From Tubulanus polymorphus (taxonomy: Eukaryota; Nemertea; Palaeonemertea; Tubulaniformes; Tubulanidae): 64,000 nucleotides of DNA. A program made the translations under genes and the position numbers. The notes below the pieces were generated by a model. It searched no databases. It saw only the letters and a program-made list of their open reading frames with translations, and was not told the DNA's origin. The stretch covers positions 6,011,414 to 6,075,413 of the forward strand of contig NC_134034.1 in assembly GCF_964204645.1 (NCBI RefSeq), in the 5' to 3' direction. Position 1 is the first letter of the stretch. Each line of letters starts with the position of its first letter. Positions 52,666-64,000 of the stretch are shown piece after piece.

Positions 52666-53508
52666 TCAAATTTTTTTACTAAATTGATTTCCATATTTGG
52701 GGTTATGATATTTTGATTTAAGATGGTGTGATTTATTGCTTCGAGTATATTTTCCACAATTACATAAAACGCTTTCATTAGGATTATATTTAGGCGTAAC
52801 AATTTCATTATCTAAGTTACATTGAGTTCCAACATCTTTAAATGATTTTTCATTATCTAATTCACATTGAATACCAATATTTGATGAATTTTCATTATAG
52901 ATAATTGGTTTATCATCAAAATTTAAATAATATAATTGTCTTTTTTCAATTCTTAAGTTAATCAAATTATTGTAACCTCTAGAAAGTATTAAATCATCAT
53001 TTCTTTCATTGAAAGGAGTTTCAAGAATATTTATAATTTTTTCATCTAAAGTTCCTTTATGATTTAAAACTGTATTAAATATGTTAGGATTTTTGATTCC
53101 ATTATCTATCAGTTCAATAATTAAATATGCTACATTTGATAATATTTGATTGATTATAGAAATATTATCAATTTTATATTGTCTTCCATACACTAAATTT
53201 GTTGCTGAGATATAATTTTCAATGTTAAATAATGAAAATAAGTTATCATTATTCATATTTCTAATATGACTATTAGATTTTAAATGTTCTTTATAATATC
53301 TTTTATCACTGAATGATTGATTACATGTATCACATTTATATGTTTCTTTTTCATTCTTTAATTCATCTAATTTAGTTTCTAATATATCATCTTTATATTC
53401 TAGTTTCAATTTATTCTCTAAATGTGTTTTAGTTTTATTGTGTCTTGATTTTTGGGATTTATCTATATTGATTTTACATGTTGGGCAGTAGTACTTATTT
53501 GCTTCCAT
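52666..53508 (-). CDS. Chimeric zinc-finger gene, unit 3 (280 aa)
   Basis: Amino-acid identical to unit 1. Intact. Confidence 0.8.
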   Translation of the reverse strand: MEANKYYCPTCKINIDKSQKSRHNKTKTHLENKLKLEYKDDILETKLDELKNEKETYKCDTCNQSFSDKRYYKEHLKSNSHIRNMNNDNLFSLFNIENYISATNLVYGRQYKIDNISIINQILSNVAYLIIELIDNGIKNPNIFNTVLNHKGTLDEKIINILETPFNERNDDLILSRGYNNLINLRIEKRQLYYLNFDDKPIIYNENSSNIGIQCELDNEKSFKDVGTQCNLDNEIVTPKYNPNESVLCNCGKYTRSNKSHHLKSKYHNPKYGNQFSKKI

Positions 53509-53858
53509 TTTAATATCAAATTTTTTATTAAAATTGCTTTTAGAAGTTATTCATTTATATTTTATTCATATATATGAATATTTTAAGAGTAATAGGGGTT
53601 TAGTTGTTTCATATCAAAGGTTGAGGGGGCGAGTGAGTAAAAAATAAAAAATAAATTCGAGTGTGCGAGAATTTATTTTTTATTTTTTACTCACTCGACC
53701 CTTCGACCTTTGGTATGAAACAACTAAACCCCTATTACTAGTCTCGAATCACCGAGAAAATCAGCTCAAGGTTGAAAAGCTCAGCTGAAAGACCAGCAAC
53801 GTCAGCAGACACGGACTCGTGACGTGGACCTTCCTTAAAACGATACAGCTATAAGTAC

Positions 53859-54098
53859 GTGACTACACTACACGTGTATAAGGATAAACAGCGAGTGGTG
53901 GCCTCGTTTCAGATCGCGCTACCAGAACCGTTTGATTTTTCCAAGCCTACAGAATGGCCAAAATGGCTCAAGAGATTTGATAGGTTCAGTATAGCATCAG
54001 GCCTGTCAACAAAGGATGGGGCTACCCAGGTAAATACACTGATTTACAACATGGGTGAAAAGGCTGATGAAATCTTAGAAGCCGAGCAAAGCTCATAA
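53859..54098 (+). pseudogene. Gypsy-type gag fragment, unit 3
   Basis: Identical copy of 48371-48610. Confidence 0.75.
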
Positions 54099-55435
54099 CG
54101 TTTTCCGTAAAAGAAGGATAAATAATGCTATTGCGGACTGGTCATCAGGTCTGAAGGTTGGTTCCATGGTAAATCTCGCCACATCAGAAGTGAACAATAA
54201 TTATTGAATTCAGTGAAACAATAATCGATTTCCAGCAAAGTCAACACTGGACATTGCATGTGGTCCATGAGGAGAGGAGGATATTGCAAACTTCCAGTGT
54301 GATCTGAATAACTTGTCTTGGCCAAGTCTCTTAATTTGAGTGTCCCAACTTGCTGTCTGTATCAGGAAATCAGTACGCTGAGGTGGATCCAAATATATCT
54401 GATCTCACAGGCACTAAGGAGTTCAACAATTGTAAACTTTATTCAGATACTAAATATAGTCATTTTACAACACTATTAAAACATAAATTCACTAAATACA
54501 TCTCTGGAATAGAAAATGTGTCCTCTATATCCTTCAGAATGGTCTGTATTCAGTGACTGGTCGAGGCTGAGCTCACAATAGATTTCAATCCTTGTTAGTT
54601 TCTGTTTACATACAGCAATTAATGCCTCTCCGTCCATTGTAAAGTTTCCTTTTGTTTGTTGATTACATTAATGATTCGTTAATTATCAGATGCTATTTTA
54701 ATCATTCATACTGCAGGGCTATTTTGATATTGCTCGAAGCTATAAACCAGATTCGAAGAGCCATCTTAACCAGGAAGTAACTTGCTTCTTACATGTCTGA
54801 CCTTATTTGACATGCATCGAAAATATAAAATGGAGGATGGGCATAACCCCTATTACTATTGACCCCTCAATTGAAGATAGAGACCCGCAACCAGTCTAAT
54901 ATTGAATGGGACAGGCAACCAGTCTCACGCAGAATTGGACAGGCGACCAGTCTACATAGATGGCAGTACGAACTGATATAAAAATGCATTTACATAACCT
55001 AGAGATAAAATAATCGACTACGAATTTTGTCATTTGTATTCATTTTTAGGAGTGAAGTTAGCGAAAATTGTTCCAAAGTTATGAATATTTAATCCGGAGT
55101 GATAAACTTTAGTCACGTGATATTGATGTAAAGCCGCCATTTTGTATTTGGAAACCGGAAGTAAAGAAATTATTTTGGGCTATAGTATCCATAATATCGA
55201 TCGAGATCGAATTTTTGCCTTTAGATTCGGCTCTCTAGCCGTATGTACAATGTGTTTGTGCTTTGAAGGCACGCAGGATTATTCTTCAATTTTTGGTGGC
55301 TGACGTTAAGTTTTAGGTAAGAAGCTTTTGTCCTGACATTGACGGGATTGGAATTTTAATTTATTAGCTATGCTGCTAGGCCTACACCTAGCCCACCTGG
55401 ATAGATGTCATAGCACTCCCGACCCTACACTCACA

Positions 55436-55510
55436 TCCTCCCCCGGCAGGGATTCGAACCTGATGGCATCGAGATTGCCACAGTACGAATCCCTGCTACA
55501 CTAGACTGAG
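55436..55510 (-). repeat. tRNA-like / SINE-type repeat fragment with box B
   Basis: The minus strand contains CATCAGGTTCGAATCCCTGC, whose GGTTCGAATCC fits a Pol III box B. A related sequence is on the plus strand at 57838-57900 with the same 20-mer. No full cloverleaf can be drawn, so a SINE or tRNA-derived repeat is more likely than a tRNA gene. Confidence 0.35.
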
Positions 55511-55530
55511 TGCGCAGCTACAAGTACAAT

Positions 55531-56377
55531 TAGTCAGTAACCTGTCTGTGGTTTAGTTTCACGATCGGATATTTTCACAAACCACAGTCAGGAATCGGAA
55601 GGTCATTTTTGTATGAAATCTTCGTCAGCCAATTTGACTGACGAGTAATTTGCCTGGCATTTCATTGTCTCTTAAGATATCCGTCTAATTTTTGTTGTAA
55701 TCGACGCACAACAGATTCGTAGTTTGTCTGATACCTATAACACCTCACCTGACGATCTTAATCCATGTGCAAATCGGCCGTAAAGTGAGAGTAAATTTCC
55801 GTCGGGTCAACAGCTGCCATTTTGAAAATTACTGGAGGTGCTGGCACCTGTGGACTGAGGCCAGGACAACAGCACAAACTAACGAATCGAAACGACGAAA
55901 TTGAAAAAAATTAAGAAATCAACACTTATTCACATTTTTCTTTTGCCAGAATTTATTATTTCATTATTTAATATGGAAAACCTGAAGATTTGAAATATAA
56001 GTTGGAAAACCATCAAAAATAAAAATTGTCGTTTCGTCTTGGAAGTTTTATATAAATCCTTGTAGGTCCCTTTGTCTTATCATGCCACATGTGCAATACA
56101 GAGAAATGGTGGCCAATGGCGAAATTGGTGGAGAAATTAATTAATTTCTCAAAATAATTTTGATTAACCACTCGAAACATACATAAAATTGGATTATTTC
56201 GAAAGGTACCTGTGTTAGATTGTGAATTAAGCCATTAATTGTGGACTGAAGTGAATAGAAAGTATATTTTTGAAGTGTTACTTTTTTCAACCGTGTTTTG
56301 GTCCTTGTTGTCCCTAACATTGGTATAAGCTCATCCGATTATAAAAAGCTTACCACCAACGATTAGGTTACTAACTA
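55531..56377. mobile_element. Non-autonomous TIR element, copy 1 (847 bp)
   Basis: Starts TAGTCAGTAACC and ends GGTTACTAACTA (near-perfect 12-bp inverted ends). Flanked by the direct repeat CAAGTACAAT (55521-55530 and 56378-56387). About 95% similar by eye to copy 2. No ORF. A 9-10-bp duplication is compatible with a Mutator-like origin, but this is only a size argument. Confidence 0.8.
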
Positions 56378-56556
56378 CAAGTACAATGTATGTAGCTTTA
56401 AGATAATGATGTTATATCAGCCGATCAGAAATCTCGTTTTATTTTACTTTTAGTTCGGGTTTTCCCATTTATAGTTCTTCTGTGAATTTACCTCTGCGAT
56501 TATACGGCCAGCAAGTTTTCTTGCGGCAAACCTGAGCACCCGGTCTACTGTGGCAG

Positions 56557-57828
56557 TAGTCAGTAGGCCTAACCTGTCTGTGGATTAGTTTCACGATCGG
56601 ATATTTTCACAAACCACTGTCAGGAATGGGAAGGTCATTTTTCAATGAAATCTCCGTCAGCCAATTTGACTGACGAGTAATTTGCCTGGCATTTCGTTGT
56701 CTCTTAAGATATCCGTCTAATTTTTGTTGTAAGCGACGCACAACAGATTCGTAGTTTGTCTGATACCTATAACCGGTCCTCCTTATTACCGAGATGACGT
56801 TATTTACCGAGATGACATGAAATATAACGTATTTATTTGTTCCTCATTGATTTTAACACTTGAAATCATATTATAGGCTAGGCCTATCAGTAATAAATGC
56901 CCGCTGGAGTCATATTTTGTCGGATATTTTTGTAGAAAAATAACTTTTAACTTTACCGAGATGAGATCGTAGATCAATCAAATTCAAAGAAATTTTATTG
57001 CTAACCAAGAGGAAGTCAAATTTTTTTAAACAAAACATCTGGAAAAATATGTAAAATATGACTCTAGAAGGTATTTTTACTGATGTAACATGATTTCAAG
57101 TGTTAAAATCGATAAGGAATAAATAAATATATTATATTTCATGTCATCTCGGTAAATAATGTCATCTCGGTAATAAGGAGGACCCCCTATAACACCTCAC
57201 CTGACGATCTTAATCCATGTGCAAATCGGCCGTAAAGTGAGAGTAAATTTCCGTCAAGTCAACAGCTGCCATTTTGAAAATTACTGGAGGGTTCTGGCAC
57301 CTGTGTACTGAGGCCAGGATAACAGCGCAAACTAACGAAGCGAAACGACGGAATTGAAAAAATTAAGAAATCAACACTAATTCACATTTTTCTTCATCCA
57401 GAATTTATTATTTCATTATTTATCATGGAAAGCACAAAGATTTGAAATACATGTTGGAAAACTATCAAAAATAAAAATTGTCTTGGAAGTTTTATATTGA
57501 TCCTTGTAGGTCACCTTGTCTATCGTGCCACATGTATGCAATACAGAGAAATGGCGGCCAATGGCAGAATTTGTGGAGAAGTTAATTAATTTCTCAAAAT
57601 AATGTTGATTAATCACTCGAAACATAGTCCTACATAAAATTGGATGATTTCGGAAGGTACCTGTGTTAGTTTGTGAATTAAGCCATTAATAGTGGACTGA
57701 AGTGAATAGAAAGTATATTTTTGAAGTGTTACTTTTTTCAACTGTGTTTTGGCCCTCGTCATCCCTAACGTTGGTATAAGCCCATCCGATTATAAAAAGC
57801 TTGCCACCAACGATTAGGTAACTAACTA
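56557..57828. mobile_element. Non-autonomous TIR element, copy 2, interrupted by a MITE
   Basis: Same family as copy 1, with start TAGTCAGTAGGCCTAACC and end GGTAACTAACTA, flanked by CTGTGGCAG (56548-56556 and 57829-57837). A 411-bp element at 56774-57184 splits it; without this and its duplication the length is 853 bp. Confidence 0.8.
56774..57184. mobile_element. MITE with long TIRs and 8-bp duplication (411 bp)
   Basis: Terminal GGTCCTCCTTATTACCGAG and its reverse complement; inverted arms of about 95 bp. TTACCGAGATGAC occurs twice in each arm and once near the middle. Flanked by CCTATAAC at 56766-56773 and 57185-57192, and the empty site is seen in copy 1. The 8-bp duplication suggests a hAT-type origin. 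Confidence 0.85.
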
Positions 57829-57837
57829 CTGTGGCAG

Positions 57838-59032
57838 GGGTTTGTGTCGTCGCTGAGTGTCACGATGCCATCAGGTTCGAATCCCTGCTGTGGGAGGATG
57901 TCCACTAATGACTGATTATGCTAAGTCAATCCTAAAAAATTCGTAATTTTATTTCAGATATTTTTTTGACGGCCGATTATGATCCCTGGGATATGTTTTT
58001 GTTCTTGCCACCATGGGGCGTTGGATATTGAATTTTATTCAATGTGCCTATTTAGGCCCTATATTGATACCTATGGATATTTCTCAACCACAATCAATTG
58101 TCATAAATTGTAGCTCGTGACATGTTCTATAATTGTGATGAGTTTCCAGGTCATGGTTGTTGTAGGCCTAAATGGTCTACAGTCCTGGGGCGCTAAATAG
58201 CCAAATAAGTTAGGCCTACTATCTTCATATTGTATTGGTTGTAAGGCATATTTTATTACCACAATGTAGGCCCTATTGCAAAATTGTGACATGTTCTATG
58301 TTTGTGGTGAGTTTTAGGTGTGCATGGTGTCTCTATGGAAATATAGACCATGATGGGCTACCCGCACTTATTTCACGCTAAAAATCATAGTTCACTGACA
58401 GTGTTCTCGGGACCACACTTATAAACTGCGAATTTTGAATTTTTAGGCATAGGAAATAATTGAAATATAAGGTTTGTGCATAGTCTACCCACTTCTTGCT
58501 CTATTGCAAATTTTGTTTGCATAGCCGGTATAATTCACTGTTGCCATATAATTTGATGATTATAATCACATGATGTCAATATCAGTGCCTTTCAGTTGTA
58601 GGTCAACTCAGTTGATTGTTAGTATAATACAAGCAAATGAGGTCCTATCCATATTACCCCTCCCCAGCAGGGAATGGATCAGTAAAAAACCCTGTCACCC
58701 TTGCTCAGCTTAGATGATGTCATTTTTACCCTATCAGAATTTTTGTTTCTATTTACCCTGGGTTTCTAGCCCACATAGGACTTAAGTCCCAGCTGGCCAT
58801 TGCAATCACTATGTTGGTGTCTGTCTAGATGGAATCCAGTTATTTTTGGAAGTTTTGAAGATGCTTGATCAATGGATTGTCTTGATATTTGGTTTAGGCC
58901 TATATACATGAACTGCCCTAGACACAACTTCAGCCTAAACAGTTGCCCGGTCAGAATAAAGATGGTAGACTGGTAGCATTTTTTGTTTGTCAAATTCAGC
59001 AGAACTTGCACAATTTTGGTTTACCTACAGGC
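57838..59032. other. Host-like non-coding DNA
   Basis: Begins with the second box-B-like repeat (to about 57900). The rest has no supported gene; several TAGGCCTA palindromes. Confidence 0.5.
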
Positions 59033-59668
59033 GCGTTCACATGATGAACTTTTAGTCCGGTCCAATTTAGACCAGACCAAGCATTCACATGGGCAAAAAT
59101 GCCGTTCAAAATTAGACCGGTCTAATTTGGCACGGTCTAAAGGAGCGAACCAGGTTTGTCCAAATTTTGGACCGGTCTAAATCTATGTGTGTGGACACTG
59201 GTACCAGGTCTGGTTTAAATTGTAATTCTGAATCTGCGGTGGATGTCGCGACCTTAGAGTGTGGGTCCAGTTTAGTTTTAAATGCTTTTTTTAGTGTTAA
59301 TGTAATTATTTTTTAGTACGATTTTTTCCTCGCGATACCATGGAAATAACGTAACAAATATTCATATTCGTATGTCGCAATCATCATCCGTTTTACTTCC
59401 TTGTTTTAATTTGTGTTAAAACAACACTTAGGGTTTCAGCGTGATAGAATAAAATCGAATTTGGAATCTAGAAGCAAGACTTCATCCAGGCCTAGTTAAT
59501 TATTTAGCATATGGCCACATCGTTTGGGCTCAGTGACAAGCGATTTAATCAAGGTGTGTCAAAACGCTGTGTGAATGCTCACCAAAACTTGATCCGGTCT
59601 AAATTTGGACCGGATCAGGTATGGACCCATTTAGACTGGTCTAACTAGTTGTGGTGTGAATAATGTCA
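59033..59668. mobile_element. Probable TIR element with internal GACCGGTCTAA repeats
   Basis: The left end (CGTTCACATGATGAACTTTT) and right end (reverse complement of TAGTTGTGGTGTGAATAATG) form imperfect inverted ends. AGACCGGTCTAA-type palindromes cluster in both ends (59055-59185 and 59590-59645). No ORF. I could not find a clear target duplication, so exact borders are uncertain. Confidence 0.5.
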
Positions 59669-61878
59669 TCGACAATTTGGGAAATTCTTGGAATTTCGGA
59701 TGTGATTATGGGAAAGCCACAGAATAGCGGGCATTTCATTCGACATTCATGCAGTGCATAGTTCGCTCATAGTCAGTGTTTGTCGTGAGGAATATAGGCT
59801 AATGGAGTCGGCTATCTAACTAAGTATCCCGTACTTAGTAAGCATGGCAATTTCTAGCTTCATTGATTTGTCTCATCATTGTCTTACTCTGACTACATAG
59901 GCCTAATACATCCTTTGAAAAAGTTAGACCATTGGTTCCAGAAAAGTGACTCATTTCGCTTTGTTTAATTGTCGAACCCATACATTACCGTAATGTCCTG
60001 GGGCGAGACACTTATCCTCATTGCCTCTCTTAACCTATAGGAAATGGGTACCTGGTCTGATAGATGACTCCTGATCGTCTACTAGCAGCTGCTCAGATGT
60101 TGTTTCTCCTCAGGCAGAGATGACTGATAGATGGTTGTTAGAGTTGAACGTTGTATCACAGTGAGAGAGCAGTATTGAAATTAGATAACTAAAAAGGATA
60201 CTAACTCGGCAAGGGGCAAATCTGATTCGATCCTGGTCCGTGCCTATTTGGCCCGGGCCAAATTGTCTCAGTGTGATCGGGGCTATTGTCGGGTTGATAG
60301 GATACATGGCACCCAAGGACAACCAAAATGGGGTCTTCATTATGTTTCGTATGTTCCTTCGTGGTGCTATGTTGAGAATAGGCATAGAGTGGTATCGCAT
60401 TTTATGGATTTTCATGGGCTTGCAAGTTCATATTTCTATCACACGGATTGATAACTTGCTTGGGGAGTTGATAACTTTCGTTAGAAACTTTCTTGGGCTC
60501 TGATATTTACACACATGTAATGCAGTTATAAAATCTAGGTTCCTTACGTATAGGCCTTTGGCTATATCGGTTGTCGTTTTTATTGTTTTATAATTTTGTT
60601 CAATTGTTTTTGTTATTTCAGCAGCGCATACCAACCTTGGTTGAGCATGTGTGATCAGTCTTCAAATTGGTATTCATGCGCGGCATAGTGCTGCTGACAA
60701 TTCAATTCATTCTTTATTGACACAATTGGAATTTCACAATTTAAAGCATTTACTTTCACATTATTAAAAAATTCTTTTAATTTTCTTTTACTTTCATTGG
60801 GTGCTTGCGTTAGCGGCCATTTTTAAATCTCAGTATGAACATTTATAATTTTCAGTTTAAATATCTAAAACTTAACCGCTTTTCTGTATAATAAATTTTG
60901 AATTGAACTGAATTGAAGACTGGTTCCCTTTCTCAAAAGCCAGGGGCAGTAGTCTATGGTGGCAATAAATTTGATCGGATGATCATAGTCGATTGTCATT
61001 GAAGGAAATGCATCTTATTCTTGCTTAATGTCTTTACTATTTTAAAAAGAAAAATTGTGGCTCCTATCTCTTTTCGTGTTCCCTTCGTGTCCATGTCAAC
61101 AATAAAATCATTCCGACCGAACCCTAGTCCCCGGGTGTAACATTTCGTGTAACGATGTAAGGCAACATCGATCTCTTAGCTCTTTAAAAAGTAATCAGTT
61201 CAAAGTACGATTAATTCTACTACAGAAATATAAAGCAAGCTTTCAGTATAACCATGTCAGCAAGCTCATTTTTAGAATTTCTTTTTTGTTCAAATATGAT
61301 TAGGCCTATGACAAGACAATTGTACGAACTACATTGAACGCCAGCCTGCCTCGGGGCCCTTGTATATTTTCCCAGATTTTCTAGAACTTTCAATTTTCTC
61401 GGCTTAGTCTCTAGGGCTTTGAACCTCTTGTTTTTTCTTACAGACAATATTTTGGGTAATTTTCTATCATGCTAATAAACTTTAGCTCAATGGTGCTAAT
61501 TTTATTAATCATGGTAAAGTTAAATCAATGTTGAGGCATCCCTCACACATTTCATCTAACACATAAGGATTACACAGCGACCTTGAGTTTTGTATGCAGA
61601 TCCATTATAAGTTTTGTGTCAGCATTTTGGTTGTTTATTTGTGGTTACTTCAAGGCATCAAATGAGTGGTGGGGCAAGCAGTCGGTACTTTCGGTAGTCG
61701 GTGGATTTTTCACACATTGAGTTAAATTTGAATTTTTTCTGTACATTTACTGAAACTTTCGTTCAAGATGCTGCTTTCTCTACCTACTAACCCGCGCACA
61801 AAATAAGTGCTTGGTTTAAGGTTAAATGGCTTAGGCTAATTGCTGAAATGTTAAGGTTATCCCTGAAAATTGATGGTA
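59669..61878. other. Host-like non-coding DNA
   Basis: No gene supported; short ORFs show no domain. A hairpin GGCCCGGGCC occurs at about 60250. Confidence 0.45.
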
Positions 61879-62026
61879 CAGTCAACCCCTGATATACTGT
61901 CCTCCCATATACTGCCACCCCGCCTACCGTCAGGTTTTCTCAATGTACATCCCGATATACGGTCATACTCTTTATACTACCAAAATCATTCTGCACCGAT
62001 GTGGGCGGTATATCGGGGGTTGGCTG
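61879..62026. mobile_element. pogo/Tc1-mariner-type MITE (148 bp)
   Basis: Starts CAGTCAACCCCTGATATA and ends TATCGGGGGTTGGCTG, inverted with a few mismatches, between TA dinucleotides (61877-61878 and 62027-62028). CAG start and TA target are typical of pogo-like elements. Internal ATATAC(T/G)G repeats. Confidence 0.75.
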
Positions 62027-62028
62027 TA

Positions 62029-64000
62029 TATCCGGAAAATGGGGATCTCTGTCCATCAAAACAAATTTTAGGGTTTGGCAGCTCTGCACTGCTTAATTCA
62101 ATATCTATGCTGTATCAGTTGTAGGCCTAATGAACAAATGATTTTGGCATGTCAAATTATATCGATCGAGGTACTGTGAAGTCAGCCAGACACATGTGCC
62201 ATCTGATGATAGGATGTAGTACTACTAGAGCACTAGGAGATGTAGGAAGATTGATAACACATAAGCTGCATTGCTAGCGCATATACACACACTAATGAAT
62301 GACATGCTATTTTATTAAAAATGGTCGCCAAGGTGGATGGTGGCCATCTTCAAGCCCAGCGGAAGCAAATTGACAGTGGCCAGCTCATATCTGTCTGCGC
62401 AAGGTGTCAAACGCGCAAACAATTTGCATCAAGGGTTTTGAGGCTCTTTCCCTTTGGGAGATATTTTTTAAATGGTTGCATTTCAAAGGCTCCATAGGGT
62501 TTTTTGAGTCAATAATTTTCTTGTAGGCCTATCATGATTCAGGTTGCTGAGGTTTTTGAATAACCTTCATGAAAAGTCATCATTTGCATAATAAATGACC
62601 CGGCCAAAGCCCTAGACTAGAGCTCTACACGCTACAATGACATGCTATTTTCTCAAAACTTGGATGTTTTGATGGGCTTGAGCTATGGATTACACCTATT
62701 GAAAATCGCCATATTTGAACACCTTGGTGTGGCATACATGGTGTACAGTGCTGATAGGCTAGGCCTACACAGTTTCAGGGAGTGGAAAGACACTGACCAA
62801 ATACAACACATTTATTGCTCTTATTTAGTTTTCTTCTGATACAGATTTCTGGCGAAATAAATGCATCTGTATCAAATATGGGCTGGCCAAACATTTTTAA
62901 CTGTAGAAATATGCGCTAGTAGACTTTAATCGAATTAACCTCATTCAGCTTTGATCTAGGCTGATGGTTGGTTTCAGTGCATGCTGCCATAGGCCTATAG
63001 CAGCGATAAATAACTTTCCTCAGTTACTGTTCATTAATTGCTGTATATGCTGCTGTGTACAATGGCTGCGATATTTTCCAAATAAAAATTTGATGAATTT
63101 AAAAGAAATGCTCACTCACTGATGAAGTATATGGGAAGAAGTGTACAATGCTAGCTATAAGCAAATGGTCGAATGATCAACTCCAAAATCTTGCTTTCAT
63201 ATTCAGGAATATTTACTGCATTTCAACAAATGTGGATTTAACAGCCTTTGCATTTTTTTTTTAGATAGGCCTACACTAGACTGATCAATAACTTAAGCTC
63301 CATAGCAAAATTTTTCTATTCTTTTTTAAACTTGTTCGAATACAAAGCGTCTCCATTCATTTTTTGAAATGTCATAAATGCTTCATGGATTTTTTATTGT
63401 TTCTAGTCCAGTTTATTGTTGATTAGCCTATAGGCCTATGTTTACGTATCTACTGATTTGTCTAAATTGCGAAAGATAAATATGATATCATATATATCAT
63501 TAGGGCCTAAATGAAGTTGGCTTTTGTTTTGTCTTTTAAAACCGAGTGTCATCTCCTTGATTTAGTTATTTATTTTGATACAGAATATTGATTATTGATT
63601 GAGATGCAGTGTGAGTGTGTGTGACAACATAGACTGCTGCTGCTGCTTCAGTGGGAGCTGTAGGCAGAAGTGCAGGAGACAGTAACTGGTGGAGAGAGCT
63701 GAGTCATGCGCCTCGCCAGCCTGTATTACATCTTCTCCTGGTTTTCTTTTTTCATTTTGGTCTGAATTCTGTGAGGACAGGTGGATAACGGTGTGGTGCG
63801 GTGAATGCAGCATCTGCTGCTGTTGTTGTTAAGCAGTGAGGATAAATTTCTTCTGGATTACACCTTTAAATGCATACAGAGCTGTAAATGATATTCATAT
63901 TAGCGGAAGAGGATATATATTGATTAGTGCTTCATTTGGATAAATATTGTGGTTACCCATGTAAATTCATATTGGATCAGTCGTTGTGTATAAGTAGAAT
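62029..64000. other. Host-like non-coding DNA
   Basis: Nothing recognised. A CTG/TGTG-rich stretch at about 63610-63830 could be a 5' untranslated exon, but no splice or coding evidence supports it. Confidence 0.4.

Larger units (their letters stand above)
52505..55248. repeat. Tandem triplication, unit 3 (2744 bp)
   Basis: Ends at GTATGTAC (55248) and passes into unique DNA (AATGTGTTTG). A single difference (CAGTACG for CAGCACG) is visible near 54967. The breakpoint shares TACA between the junction and both ends, consistent with microhomology. Confidence 0.95.

Noticed and set aside
55430-55510. A tRNA gene with TTCGAAT loop
   Set aside because: T-arm pairing fails and no 72-nt cloverleaf fits; the repeated copy at 57838-57900 indicates an interspersed repeat.
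60110-60634. Overlapping ORFs of 67-101 codons on both strands
   Set aside because: They overlap each other, lack domains and lie in host-like non-coding DNA.
63592-63840. A host gene promoter or first exon
   Set aside because: CTG/TG-rich composition only; no coding, splice or core promoter evidence.

Overview
This is a window of an animal nuclear genome, most likely a marine invertebrate. It is built almost entirely of transposable elements: DIRS, BEL/Pao and Ty3/gypsy-type retroelements, non-LTR LINEs, small TIR elements, and two large Polinton/Maverick DNA elements. I see no operons, rRNA, CRISPR arrays or bacterial genes, and no convincing host protein-coding gene. The palindrome TAGGCCTA is strongly over-represented outside the mobile elements, which may help identify the host. 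The host assignment is inference.

Layout. 1-2801: GC-rich minus-strand DIRS retroelement (gag-like ORF, reverse transcriptase, start of a tyrosine recombinase) with an internal deletion. 2802-5640: non-coding, with a 29-bp minisatellite. 5640-6634: minus-strand BEL/Pao pol remnant. 6635-22727: Polinton A, inserted into the BEL remnant with a perfect 6-bp target duplication (GTAGGC). 23187-30300: LINE debris, including an inverted pair and one LINE inserted into a related copy. 30329-30800: LINE ORF1 piece, then a gypsy-type leader with a primer-binding site. 30801-48251: Polinton B, inserted into that leader with a perfect 6-bp duplication (AGTCTC). 47017-55248: a 2744-bp unit spanning the right end of Polinton B and flanking gypsy sequence, in three near-identical tandem copies. 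55249-64000: host-like DNA with several small TIR elements and no recognised gene.

The two Polintons share gene content and order. Plus strand: protein-primed type B DNA polymerase with N-terminal zinc fingers, a small basic protein, penton-like minor capsid protein, several small membrane or coiled-coil proteins, a virion-type protein, a long acidic coiled-coil membrane protein, the double jelly-roll major capsid protein, and a zinc-finger protein with octapeptide repeats. Minus strand from the right end: HNH nuclease, a conserved 200-residue protein, a basic membrane protein, a DDE integrase with chromodomain, and an A32-type packaging ATPase. This is the set expected of an adintovirus-like Polinton, meaning replication, integration, packaging and capsid genes. 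An HNH gene sits at the right end, and I find no recognisable adenain-type protease.

Both copies are decayed, with lesions at different sites. Element A has lost the ATPase and most of the integrase. Element B has lost the integrase N-terminus and the end of the neighbouring membrane-protein gene. Neither has an intact polymerase, integrase or major capsid gene. The least expected features are the terminal repeats, whose outermost 152-268 bp are imperfect palindromes (fold-back hairpins with conserved mismatches); in B the repeat has also grown inward over the first codons of the polymerase gene, creating a new chimeric zinc-finger gene at the right end, and that gene has then been tandemly triplicated.
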